Shown piece after piece: positions 25,899 to 33,825 of a DNA stretch of 37,718 nucleotides. This stretch comes from Polaromonas sp. Lineage in GTDB: Bacteria; Pseudomonadota; Gammaproteobacteria; Burkholderiales; Burkholderiaceae_C. Each line of letters starts with the position of its first letter. Position 1 is the first letter of the stretch. The notes under the pieces are model-generated. The model was given only the letters and a program-made list of their open reading frames with translations. It was not told the DNA's origin and made no database searches. Both the position numbers and the translations under genes were made by a program. Location: NCBI GenBank assembly GCA_026400075.1, contig JAPLPS010000120.1, positions 1 to 37,718 of the forward strand, in the 5' to 3' direction.

Positions 25899-26018
25899 CC
25901 GCGCTACCGACGCTGAACGGGGTAGTTGTAAAAGTCTGTGAGGTTCTTATGTAACCACGCGGTAAATATTACTACAGATACCTTCCAGGCCCTGGGCGGC
26001 CCGCTAGCTCGGGCTATT

Positions 26019-27422
26019 TCAGGGCGTCAGCCAGCCGTTGATTTGGGTGATGACCCCGGTTTTTTCGCCGCCCGTCAGCGCTTGCAGCCGTACCCGTGAA
26101 ATCAGGTAAATGAAACGGGCCTGCGCCAGATCGCGCTGGGCGGACACTTTTTGCTGCTCGGCGTTCAGCGTGTCTATCAGCGTGCGGCTGCCCGCTTCAA
26201 ACGAGCGCCGGTTCGACAGCGCGACCTGCCCGGTTGAGCGCACCGCCTGCTCCAGCGCCTTGACTTTGAGCACGCCCTCGGTCACGCCGCGAAACTCGCG
26301 GTGTACCCGCACGCCCAGGTCGCGGCGCAGCGCTTCTAGCGCCTGCTCGGCGCGCTCCTGGTCGGCCAGCGCCTGGCGCACGGTGGCGTTGACATAGCCG
26401 CCGGAAAAAAGCGGCACGTTCAGCTGCAGGCCCAGCGATTTGTTCGTGTAGCGGTTGTTGACGCTGGTCACGGTGTCGCTGTCGCTGCGCGACCACTGGA
26501 GGGTGGCGTCGAGCGTCGGGTAGTGGCCCGCCTGGGCTTTTTCGACTTCGCGGCGGGCGGTTTCGACCTGGGCTTTGAGCGAGCGGATTTCCGGGCTGCC
26601 GGTTTCGGCGCGCTCAGTCCAGTCTTCCAGTCGGTCTGGGCTGGGTGGCGTCAGCGTCATTTTGGCCGGATCCAGCGCGGCCAGATGGTCAATTGGCTGG
26701 TTCACCAGGGTCTGGAGTTGCCTGCGGGTGAAGTCCACGTTCTGGCGCGCTTCGAGTTCCTGTGCCACATTCAGGTCTAGTGCAGCCTGCGCCTCGTCGA
26801 TGTCGGTGCGCGTGCCCGAGCCAGCGGCAAAGCGTTTTTTGGCCGCGTCGAGCTGGCTGGTGTAGGTGGTTTTCTGGGCCAGCACCAGGGCCAGCTGCTC
26901 GGCCGTGAACAGGGCTTCAAAGTAGGCGCTGCTGACGCGCACGGCGACGTTTTGCAGCTCGCGCTCCAGGATGGCGTCGGCGTCATCGACCTGGGCCTGC
27001 GCCTGGCGGTAATCGGCCATCTGGTAGGCGCGAAACAGCGGCTGCCTGAGCGTCAGCGCCTCGTTGCTGCTGGTGTAGTTTCGGTTCGTGGTGACCGGGG
27101 GGCCAAAAAAGTTTGGCGTCGTGCTTTCGAGCGCGTTGCGGTTGCGCGAGGCGCTGAGCGACAGATTGGGCAGCAACTGGGCGCGGGTTTGCGGCAGGCG
27201 CTCGTGCCGGGCGGCGGTGGCCGCCATCGTGGCGCGGATTGAGGCATCCTGCGTCAGCGCCGCTTGATAAGCTTGCGCCAGGTCCAGCGACCAGGCCGGA
27301 GCATAAAAAGCGCTGCCGATCAGCGTGACCGCCAGCGCCAAGGCGCGGCGGGCCGGGCGGGCGCCAGCCAGTGGGCGGGCCGTGGCGAACGGGGTCGTGT
27401 TGGGTTGGAAGAGGGCGTTCAC
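26019..27422 (-). CDS. TolC-family outer membrane channel of a type I secretion system
   Basis: A 467-residue outer-membrane efflux protein. A signal peptide region lies in the first ~45 residues (ALALAVTLIGSAFYAPAWSLDL). It has the two repeated TolC halves: SLDLAQAYQAALTQDASIRA, LTLRQPLFRAYQMADYRQAQ and, in the second half, LNVPLFSGGYVNATVRQA. RVSSAYFEALFTAEQL and SGTRTDIDEAQAALD are also typical, as is SYN-type ending RLQALTG. It forms the trimeric exit duct for the exporter encoded upstream. It is the last gene of the operon, 4 bases after hlyD, so the two are coupled. Confidence 0.9.
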   Translation of the reverse strand: MNALFQPNTTPFATARPLAGARPARRALALAVTLIGSAFYAPAWSLDLAQAYQAALTQDASIRATMAATAARHERLPQTRAQLLPNLSLSASRNRNALESTTPNFFGPPVTTNRNYTSSNEALTLRQPLFRAYQMADYRQAQAQVDDADAILERELQNVAVRVSSAYFEALFTAEQLALVLAQKTTYTSQLDAAKKRFAAGSGTRTDIDEAQAALDLNVAQELEARQNVDFTRRQLQTLVNQPIDHLAALDPAKMTLTPPSPDRLEDWTERAETGSPEIRSLKAQVETARREVEKAQAGHYPTLDATLQWSRSDSDTVTSVNNRYTNKSLGLQLNVPLFSGGYVNATVRQALADQERAEQALEALRRDLGVRVHREFRGVTEGVLKVKALEQAVRSTGQVALSNRRSFEAGSRTLIDTLNAEQQKVSAQRDLAQARFIYLISRVRLQALTGGEKTGVITQINGWLTP

Positions 27423-27426
27423 CGTG

Positions 27427-28782
27427 TCACTCCTCGTTCATCGAGGCGGCCACGCGCTTGGTCAGCGGGTGCAGCAGGTAAGTCAGCAGCGAGCGCTCGC
27501 CGGTCTTGAACACCACTTCGACCGGCATGCCGGGCTGCATCTGGTGCTTGCCGAGCTTTTTCAGGCCTTCTGGCGTCACCACCACGCGCGCCAGGTAATA
27601 GGCCATGCCGTTTTGCGGATCGGTCAGCAAGTCGCCCGAGACCGACACCAGTTTTCCGTCCAGCACCAGCTGGGGCGAGTGCGCGAACGAGGCAAAGCGC
27701 ACATCGACCGGCATGCCCGCGCGGATGCGGTCAATCAGGTGTGGCTGTACGCGCGTTTCGAGCAGCATCGGCTCGTGGGCGGGCACGATGTCCATCAGAT
27801 TCTGGCCGGGCGTGATGACGCCGCCGACGGTTTGTGCGGCCAGCGCCACCACCTGACCGGCGGCTGGCGAGTGGATGTCGGTGCGGGCCAGATCGTCCTG
27901 CAGCGCGCGCACTTTTTGTTCGTCGCCCTGGACTTCGCGGGTGATTTCGGCCTGCTGCGATTCGACTTCCTTGCGGTATTCCTGCTCGCGCACGATGGCG
28001 CGCTGGCGCATTTCCGTCATCGAGCGCCGGGAGCGGATGATGTTGCCCTGCAGTTCGGCAATGGCGCTGCCGGAGTCGGCGACCTGGCGCTCCAGTTCGA
28101 GCAGGCGGTTGCGCGGCACATAGCCTTCCTTGACGACGCTGCGCGTGTGGCCCAGCTCTTCGTTGAGCAGCGCCAGCTGGCTGCGCCGATTCACCAGCAT
28201 GCTTTCGTAAGACTGCAGCAGCCCGGCCTGGCCCTGGACGCTTTCTTCAATCGACTGCAGGTCGGCGCGCAGCGCGGCGCGGCGCGATTGCAGCAGCTGC
28301 TCCTGGTTCGTCATCTGCTGCTGGATCAGCGGATCGCTGGCGGCGGCGAGCAGGTCGGGGTGAAAGCTGATCTTGCTGTGCCCGGCCTGCTCGGCCTGCA
28401 GGCGGCTTTGCATGGCGCGCAGGCCGAGGTAGCGCTGGCGCACCGATTCCAGATTGGCTTTGGCGGCAGCGTCGTCGAGCTTGATGAGCAGCTGGCCTTC
28501 CTTGACCAGATCGCCTTCGCCGACCAGCACCTGCTTGACGATGCCGCCGCTCAGGTGCTGGACCGCCTTGCGCTTGGTATCGATGGCGACAAAGCCCTGG
28601 CTGGGCACGCCCTCGTCGAGCGGCGCCAGCGCGGCCCAGAGCAAAAAGCCGCCAAAACCGATGGCCAGCGCCCACAGGCCGATGCGCCCGGCAGAGCCGA
28701 AGTCAGGGCTGGCGCTGGCCGTTTCGGCCGGAAAACCGGCAGCCGAAGCCGCCGGAGGATTGCGTAAATCAGGTGTGGCCAT
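27427..28782 (-). CDS. HlyD-family membrane fusion protein of a type I secretion system
   Basis: A 451-residue periplasmic adaptor anchored by one N-terminal membrane segment (IGLWALAIGFGGFLLWAALAP, ~34-53). It shows VPSQGFVAIDTKRKAVQHLSGGIV (the first lipoyl half), a long coiled-coil hairpin (~100-290, rich in Gln/Glu/Arg), then RTDIHSPAAGQVV (second lipoyl half) and the beta-barrel with HMQPGMPVEVVFKTGERS at the C-terminus. This is the layout of HlyD/PrtE proteins. It bridges the ABC exporters with the TolC channel. Gaps to neighbours (48 and 4 bases) support one operon. Confidence 0.92.
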   Translation of the reverse strand: MATPDLRNPPAASAAGFPAETASASPDFGSAGRIGLWALAIGFGGFLLWAALAPLDEGVPSQGFVAIDTKRKAVQHLSGGIVKQVLVGEGDLVKEGQLLIKLDDAAAKANLESVRQRYLGLRAMQSRLQAEQAGHSKISFHPDLLAAASDPLIQQQMTNQEQLLQSRRAALRADLQSIEESVQGQAGLLQSYESMLVNRRSQLALLNEELGHTRSVVKEGYVPRNRLLELERQVADSGSAIAELQGNIIRSRRSMTEMRQRAIVREQEYRKEVESQQAEITREVQGDEQKVRALQDDLARTDIHSPAAGQVVALAAQTVGGVITPGQNLMDIVPAHEPMLLETRVQPHLIDRIRAGMPVDVRFASFAHSPQLVLDGKLVSVSGDLLTDPQNGMAYYLARVVVTPEGLKKLGKHQMQPGMPVEVVFKTGERSLLTYLLHPLTKRVAASMNEE

Positions 28783-28830
28783 GAGCAGACTTCTGGTGAA
28801 AGTAAGAGGTAAAAAAGGCTGAATCCGGCG

Positions 28831-30564
28831 TCAGGCGGGCTGGGCGGCGGCGTGGGGCGCGCTAGCGGGCGGCGCGCTGGCCGGTTGCTTGAGCGCGGCC
28901 AGCACGGCTTCTTTCGGGCCGTCGGTCGCCAGCTCGCCGTCGCGCAGAATCATCAGCCGGTCGGCGACAGCGATGGCGCCGGGGCGGTGGGTGATCAAAA
29001 AGACGGTTTTGCCCTTGGCTTTCAATTCGCGCACGGTGCGCAGCAGCGCCGCTTCGCCCGCGTCGTCGAGGTTGGCGTTGGGCTCGTCGAGCACGATCAG
29101 CGCCGGTTCGCCGTACACGGCACGCGCCAGACCGATGCGCTGGCGCTGCCCGCCGGACAGCAGGCCGCCCGCCTCGCCAATCGGCGTGTTGTAGCCCTTG
29201 GGAAAGCGTAGGATCATCTCGTGCAGACCCGCGCAGCGGGCAGCAGCAATCACCTTGGCCGAATCGACCTCGCCGAGCCGGGCAATGTTTTCGGCAATCG
29301 TGCCGTCAAATAACTCCACGTCCTGCGGCAGGTAGCCCAGATGCGGCCCGAGTTCGGTGCGGCTCCAGCGCTGCAGCGGCAGGCCGTCGAGCAGCACTTC
29401 GCCGCCAGTGTCCGGCCAGATGCCGACCATCACGCGCGCCAGCGTCGATTTGCCCGAGCCGGACGGGCCGACGATGGCGACCACGCTGCCCGCAGGCACA
29501 GCGAAGGAAATGTTTTTCAGAATCGGCGTGCTGCGCCCCTCGGCGCTGGCGACGACGCGGCGCAGCGTGATTTCGCCGCTCGGCGCGGCCTGGCTCAGCG
29601 CCGGATCGCGCTCGGGGTGGTCGAGCAGCAGTTGCTCCAGCCGCCCGAAAGCGGCCTTGCAGGCGGCAAAGCTGCGCCAGGCGGTGACGAGCTGGTCAAT
29701 CGGCGCCAGTGCGCGGCCCATCAGCACATTGGAGGCAATCATCGAGCCGGGCGAGAGCTGGCCGTCAATCACCAGCAGCGCGCCCGCGCCCAGCGACAGC
29801 GACTGCTGGCTGTAGCGGATGAATTTGCTCCAGGCGGTGATGCGGTGCGTCAAGCCTTGCGCGGCGGCGTTCTGGTCCATCCAGGCTTGGTACTGGCGGC
29901 TCCAGCGTTGCTGTAGGTTGCCAATCATGCCCATAGATTCGAGTACTTCGGCGTTGCGCAGCTTGCTTTGCAGGTAGCTGGTGGTGTCGCTGGCGCTTTT
30001 GGCGGCGGCTTCGGATGGTGCGATGGTTTTGCGGTGGCCGAACCAGGCCAGCGCCACCTGCACCAGCACAAACACCAGCGCCAGCATGCCTAGCCACGGG
30101 TGCAGGAAAAAAGTCACTGCTATATAGATAGGCGCCCAGGGCGCGTCAAACAGCGCAAAAATCCCGTTGCCAGTCAGGAACTGGCGAACCTGGATCAGGT
30201 CGCCAAAGGCCCGCGACGGCGTGCTTGAGGACTGGCTCAGATAGGCCTCAAAGCTGGCGTTGAAAACCCGTGTGCTCAACTGTGCGTCAAAGCGCATGCC
30301 CGCGCGCACCAGCACCCGCGAGCGCAGCCATTCGGAGCTGGCCATCACGGCAAACAGGAACAGCGTGATCAGCGACACCGCCAGCAGCGTCAGCTCGCTC
30401 TGGCTGGTCATGACGCGGTCAAACACCTGCAGCATGTAAATCGTCGGCGCCAGCATCAGCAGATTCGTCAGAAAGCTGAGCAGGCCGACGATGATGAATT
30501 CCCGGCGGAAGGCCCAGAGCGTGGCGGTCAGCTCGCTGCGGTTGAAAAATTCGGTTTTTTTCAT
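28831..30564 (-). CDS. Type I secretion ABC transporter (permease-ATPase), second of two
   Basis: A 577-residue PrtD/HlyB-like exporter half-transporter. About six membrane helices fill residues ~25-300 (FIIVGLLSFLTNLLMLAPTIYML is the first), with no N-terminal C39 peptidase-like domain. The ATPase has Walker A GPSGSGKST, Q-loop GYLPQDVELFDG, signature LSGGQRQRIGLARA, Walker B LIVLDEPNANLDD and switch ITHRPG, all canonical. It drives one-step export, usually of RTX or similar proteins with a C-terminal signal. It lies 38 bases after a paralogous ABC gene, which suggests a heterodimer or two alternative exporters. No substrate gene is in the window. Confidence 0.92.
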   Translation of the reverse strand: MKKTEFFNRSELTATLWAFRREFIIVGLLSFLTNLLMLAPTIYMLQVFDRVMTSQSELTLLAVSLITLFLFAVMASSEWLRSRVLVRAGMRFDAQLSTRVFNASFEAYLSQSSSTPSRAFGDLIQVRQFLTGNGIFALFDAPWAPIYIAVTFFLHPWLGMLALVFVLVQVALAWFGHRKTIAPSEAAAKSASDTTSYLQSKLRNAEVLESMGMIGNLQQRWSRQYQAWMDQNAAAQGLTHRITAWSKFIRYSQQSLSLGAGALLVIDGQLSPGSMIASNVLMGRALAPIDQLVTAWRSFAACKAAFGRLEQLLLDHPERDPALSQAAPSGEITLRRVVASAEGRSTPILKNISFAVPAGSVVAIVGPSGSGKSTLARVMVGIWPDTGGEVLLDGLPLQRWSRTELGPHLGYLPQDVELFDGTIAENIARLGEVDSAKVIAAARCAGLHEMILRFPKGYNTPIGEAGGLLSGGQRQRIGLARAVYGEPALIVLDEPNANLDDAGEAALLRTVRELKAKGKTVFLITHRPGAIAVADRLMILRDGELATDGPKEAVLAALKQPASAPPASAPHAAAQPA

Positions 30565-30602
30565 GGCGGTTTTTGTTGTTCTTGTGGGCGGTGGCGTGCG
30601 GC

Positions 30603-32354
30603 TCAGGCGGGGGTCAGGGCGTTGGCGCGTGGCGGGCTGGTCGGCTGGGCCGGGGCGGCGGCCTGGCTGTTGGCTTTTTTCAGCGCCGCCAGCACCTCGT
30701 CGCGTGGGCCAAAGGCCTGCATCGCGCCGTCCTGCAGGATCAGCATCTTGTCGGCCACGGCCAGCACGCTGGTGCGGTGCGTCATGATGACAAAGGTGGT
30801 GCCGCGCGCCTTGAGTTCGACAATCGCGGCGGCCAGCGCGGCGTCACCGGCATCGTCCAGGCTGGAGTTGGGCTCGTCGAGCACGACCAGCACCGGGTCG
30901 CCGTAAATGGCACGGGCCAGCGCCACCCGCTGGCGTTGCCCGCCCGAGAGCATCGCGCCGTCGCGCCCGACCGGGCTGTCGTAGCCCAGCGGCAGGCTCA
31001 TGATGAAGTCGTGCAGGCCGACCGCCTGGGCGGCAGTTCGGACTGCGGCCGGGCGCACGTCGCTAAAGCGGGCAATGTTTTCCGCCAGCGTGCCTTCGAG
31101 CAGTTCGACGCCCTGCGGCAGGTAGCCCAGGTACGGGCCGAGCTCGCTTTTGTCCCAGGTGAAGACATCGGCGCCGTCGAGCCGCACCTTGCCGCTGGCT
31201 GCGGGCCACAGGCCGACCAGCAGCCGCGCCAGCGTGGTTTTGCCCGCTGCCGACGGGCCGACGACGACCAGCACTTCGCCGGGCGCGAGTTTGAAGGCGA
31301 CATTTTTCAGAATTGCCACGTTGCCGCCGGGCGCGGCGGCGGCCAGGCTTTCGACCTGCAGCGCGCCACGCGGGGCGGGCAGCGCCATTGTTTCGGGCTT
31401 GGGCGGGATGGCGGCGAGCAGGCTGTCCAGTCGCTGCCAGGCGTCGCGCATGTTGACGACCAGGCGCCACTGGGTGACGATCTGCACCAGCGGCGCCAGC
31501 ACGCGCCCGCCCAGAATCGAGGCGACCAGCATCATGCCGGAGCCGCCGTTCAGGCTGTTGTGCAGCAGCAGCCAGGCGCCCAGGCCGAGCAGCAGCGAGC
31601 CCATGACGGTCTGCAAAAATTTGGTCATTGCCTGGTAGCCGCCAGCCCGGTCTGAGGCCAGCGCCTGCAGGTTCAAAAACTCGCGCTGCCTGGCCATCCA
31701 GCGGCGGTGAATGTCGCGCAGCATGCCCATCGCCTCAATCACCTGCGCGTTGCGCAGCGAGCCGTCGGCGTACTGCTGGGCGGCGATGGCGTAGCGGTTC
31801 GCGGCGACCAGCGGCGGCTGGGTGTTGCGCTCGTTGAGCCAGCCGATGAACACCTGCAGCAGCGAGCCGACAATCGCCGCCCAGCCCAGCAGCGGGCTGA
31901 CGGCAAACACCAGCGCCAGAAACACCAGCGAGACCGGCGCCTCCATCAGCGCCAGCAGCGGCGGCGAGCCGAGAAAATCGCGCAGCGTGCGCAGGTCATT
32001 GAGCGGCTGCAGGCTGCCGCCGGGGATTTTTTTCAGATTCGCTTGAAAAATGGCGCTGAAAATCCGGCTGCGCAGCTGGGCATCGAGCTGCACGCCAGCC
32101 TCATGCATGATTTGCGCGCGCACCCATTCGAGCACCTCCATCAGCACATAAGCGCCCAGCACCGCCAGCGTCAGCATGGCCAGCGTCAGGTGGTTGCGGC
32201 TGTTGACGACGCGGTCATAAACTTCGAGCATGTAGCCGCTCGGCGCCAGGATCAGCAGGCAGGAAAACAGGCTGAACCAGGCCGCGCGCACAAAATAAGG
32301 CCGAAGGGAACTGACGGCCAGGCGCAGTTCGGAAGGGGGTTTGAGGGTGCTCAT
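30603..32354 (-). CDS. Type I secretion ABC transporter (permease-ATPase), first of two
   Basis: A 583-residue exporter paralogous to the next gene. Six predicted membrane helices (~20-300), first one AWFSLFSCLLILAPSGYMLEVYD. The ATPase has Walker A GPSAAGKTT, Q-loop GYLPQGVELLEG, signature LSGGQRQRVALARA, Walker B LVVLDEPNSSLDD and switch MTHRTS. Neither of the two ABC proteins is degenerate, unlike some heterodimeric exporters. No C39-like domain. It follows the TnpB-derived small gene by 9 bases, so the two appear to be translated from one message. Tandem ABC genes in a type I system are known from the Vibrio rtxB/rtxE arrangement. Confidence 0.92.
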   Translation of the reverse strand: MSTLKPPSELRLAVSSLRPYFVRAAWFSLFSCLLILAPSGYMLEVYDRVVNSRNHLTLAMLTLAVLGAYVLMEVLEWVRAQIMHEAGVQLDAQLRSRIFSAIFQANLKKIPGGSLQPLNDLRTLRDFLGSPPLLALMEAPVSLVFLALVFAVSPLLGWAAIVGSLLQVFIGWLNERNTQPPLVAANRYAIAAQQYADGSLRNAQVIEAMGMLRDIHRRWMARQREFLNLQALASDRAGGYQAMTKFLQTVMGSLLLGLGAWLLLHNSLNGGSGMMLVASILGGRVLAPLVQIVTQWRLVVNMRDAWQRLDSLLAAIPPKPETMALPAPRGALQVESLAAAAPGGNVAILKNVAFKLAPGEVLVVVGPSAAGKTTLARLLVGLWPAASGKVRLDGADVFTWDKSELGPYLGYLPQGVELLEGTLAENIARFSDVRPAAVRTAAQAVGLHDFIMSLPLGYDSPVGRDGAMLSGGQRQRVALARAIYGDPVLVVLDEPNSSLDDAGDAALAAAIVELKARGTTFVIMTHRTSVLAVADKMLILQDGAMQAFGPRDEVLAALKKANSQAAAPAQPTSPPRANALTPA

Positions 32355-32363
32355 GGGGTCTCT

Positions 32364-32969
32364 TCAGGTCTCGTCAACCGTGACGTAGTCGGGGATTTCG
32401 CCGGATGCCTGCACAGGTGGAAGGCTTGCGGCTTCGACTTCGGCAGGGTCTGAAAATAAAAAAGACAGCTCAAAGCCGTCCTCAGGCGTTCGGGATAAAA
32501 CGATTTCGCGTAATTTGCTGTCGTGAAAGCGCGCTTCATCCTCGGGGCGTAGCGCCAGATGAAAGCGGATGCGTCCGTCCAGCGTGTACATCGACAGCTT
32601 GCCCTCCTTGACGCTGAGCGTGTGCCGGTCAAAGTAAACCGGGCAGCTGTCCGAAAAGCGCAGCAGTGGCAGCGCCTTGGCGCCGAGGCGGTTCAGATTG
32701 AACGGGCTGTCGGGGTGCTGATAGACCAGGCGGCTGGTGCGCGAGACGGAGTAAATCGCGTTGCAGACCATTTGCGAGCCCATGACGGGAAACTGCTCGC
32801 GCAGCTGCTTGTAGGCCAGGTGGTGCAGCGTGACGCGGTTCCAGCAGCGGCTTTGCTGCACCAGCGGCGCCAGCGCATTGCAGACCTGGGAAAAGGCGTG
32901 CTGCAGCGCGCGCAGGCTGGCAAGCTGCTCAGGCGAGCCGTTCAGGGGAATGCACAGGGCGGTGTTCAT
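32364..32969 (-). CDS. TnpB-derived protein without nuclease domain, first gene of the secretion operon
   Basis: A 201-residue protein that I read as the N-terminal (wedge/REC) half of an IS1341-type TnpB. The landmarks run in TnpB order: LRALQHAFSQVCNALA, NRVTLHHLAYKQLREQF, SQMVCNAIYSVSRTSR, then PVYFDRHTLSVKEGKLSMYT, LDGRIRFHLAL and DGFELSFLF. It stops just where TnpB enters RuvC I (GxDxG) and ends in an acidic tail (EIPDYVTVDET), so RuvC and zinc ribbon are absent. The frame is intact, in the same strand and 9 bases from the exporter gene. The start is unsure: ATG 32969 fits TnpB alignments, while ATG 32987 follows AGGAG too closely. The homology is by eye; a regulatory or RNA-binding role is inference. 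Confidence 0.6.
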   Translation of the reverse strand: MNTALCIPLNGSPEQLASLRALQHAFSQVCNALAPLVQQSRCWNRVTLHHLAYKQLREQFPVMGSQMVCNAIYSVSRTSRLVYQHPDSPFNLNRLGAKALPLLRFSDSCPVYFDRHTLSVKEGKLSMYTLDGRIRFHLALRPEDEARFHDSKLREIVLSRTPEDGFELSFLFSDPAEVEAASLPPVQASGEIPDYVTVDET

Positions 32970-33181
32970 GACCGACTTAGTGTACATTCTCCTATATGAA
33001 TTTTTTTGACCGACGAGTGGCTCTGAGCTGGGAGACATCAAGCGCGCAAAAACGCCCGATTTTGTGTGACTAGGGGAGGTAGGCCGGGCGCTTGGGGGTA
33101 AGTACCCAGCTACGGCGGAGATGACTGGAAGCCCTGATCTGCAACGTGTCGCCGGTTTACACGTTCAAATCTGAAAAGATT

Positions 33182-33216
33182 ATCTGGCAGGAAGGGCTGG
33201 GCCCTTCCTGCCAGAT
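33182..33216 (-). terminator. Strong hairpin terminator of hns
   Basis: The left arm 33182-33197 (ATCTGGCAGGAAGGGC) and right arm 33201-33216 form a perfect 16-bp stem with a 3-base loop. It lies 8 bases past the hns stop, and the minus strand continues AATCTTTTC, a short T-rich tail. Confidence 0.8.
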
Positions 33217-33224
33217 TGAAAAGA

Positions 33225-33566
33225 TTAGGCCTTGATCAGGAATTCTTCTTTTGTGCGGCCCGCAGCCAGCTGGACGCTCAGCCAGGAAGGCGATTTGCCA
33301 CGGCCAGTCCAGGTTTTGCCGCTGTCTGGATCCTGGTATTTAGGGGCTACCACGTTGCGCTTGTCGCCGCCGATGCGTTTGGCTGCGCCCTTGCCAGAAA
33401 AGCCCAGATCCGAAGCGGTCAGTTCGTGGGTTTTGATTAATTCCTTAACCGCTACAATGGCGTGCGTACGCTCACCTTTGCGCTCTGTTTCCAGTTGCTT
33501 GCGCAACTCGCTGGCGACGGCTTCGGCTTCATTGAGTTTTTGTTGCAATGCACTAACATTCGACAT
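33225..33566 (-). CDS. hns: H-NS family nucleoid protein
   Basis: A 113-residue DNA-binding protein. The N-terminal ~60 residues form the oligomerisation coiled coil (LQQKLNEAEAVASELRKQLE). The C-terminal domain holds the H-NS core KYQDPDSGKTWTGRGKSPSWL (~80-100, quoted here only by its key residues YQDP, TWTGRG and PSWL). The minor-groove loop TGRGKSP is of the Bordetella BpH3/Bv3F type. It silences AT-rich, often acquired, DNA. It sits between the type I secretion operon and the polysaccharide locus, either of which it may regulate. It has its own promoter with a clear TATAAT and its own terminator. Confidence 0.93.
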   Translation of the reverse strand: MSNVSALQQKLNEAEAVASELRKQLETERKGERTHAIVAVKELIKTHELTASDLGFSGKGAAKRIGGDKRNVVAPKYQDPDSGKTWTGRGKSPSWLSVQLAAGRTKEEFLIKA

Positions 33567-33621
33567 GAATAGGTTCCTTGTGGAGTTGAAGATATGTTTT
33601 TTTGATTGATGGCGATGCCGC

Positions 33622-33671
33622 CAATCTCTTAGAGAGGTTGTTGATTATAGTGCAGCAATCTCTAAGAGATC
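33622..33671 (-). promoter_or_regulatory. hns promoter flanked by two CAATCTCTWAGAGA dyads
   Basis: On the minus strand TATAAT (33644-33649) is a perfect -10 box for hns. Two 14-bp direct copies, CAATCTCTTAGAGA (33622-33635) and CAATCTCTAAGAGA (33656-33669), each contain the dyad TCTCTWAGAGA and are 34 bases apart. One overlaps the expected transcription start and the other the spacer/-35 region. The -35 is poor. This looks like a pair of operators, perhaps for repression or autoregulation. Confidence 0.6.
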
Positions 33672-33825
33672 TGATGAATTGTCATATTTTCAAAGGTAGT
33701 GAGTAATAAATTTTTGCACTCGTTTGTATCAAATGGTAAGCCGGGTGAATTTATAAATCATGTGTCTACGGATGCTACTCAAATAATTTCTTGAGTGGCA
33801 AGGTTTGAAGCAGGGGTATAAAAGA

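Larger units (their letters stand above)
25577..26018. other. Gene-free region between tetR and the TolC gene
   Basis: No convincing coding frame on either strand over 442 bases, and GC is lower than in the neighbouring genes. It holds the tetR promoter side (high-coordinate side of 25576) and the sites below the TolC stop. Three structured elements stand out: the inverted repeat CCCCCACTC/GAGTGGGGG (25599-25607 and 25647-25655), the hairpin ATCCGGC/GCCGGAT (25826-25832 and 25845-25851), and a plus-strand terminator-like hairpin (25867-25898). No gene upstream on the plus strand would need that terminator, so a small RNA is conceivable. Confidence 0.6.

Noticed and set aside
30603-32354. First ABC exporter as a degenerate, non-catalytic partner
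   Set aside because: Walker A, signature, Walker B and switch histidine are all canonical.
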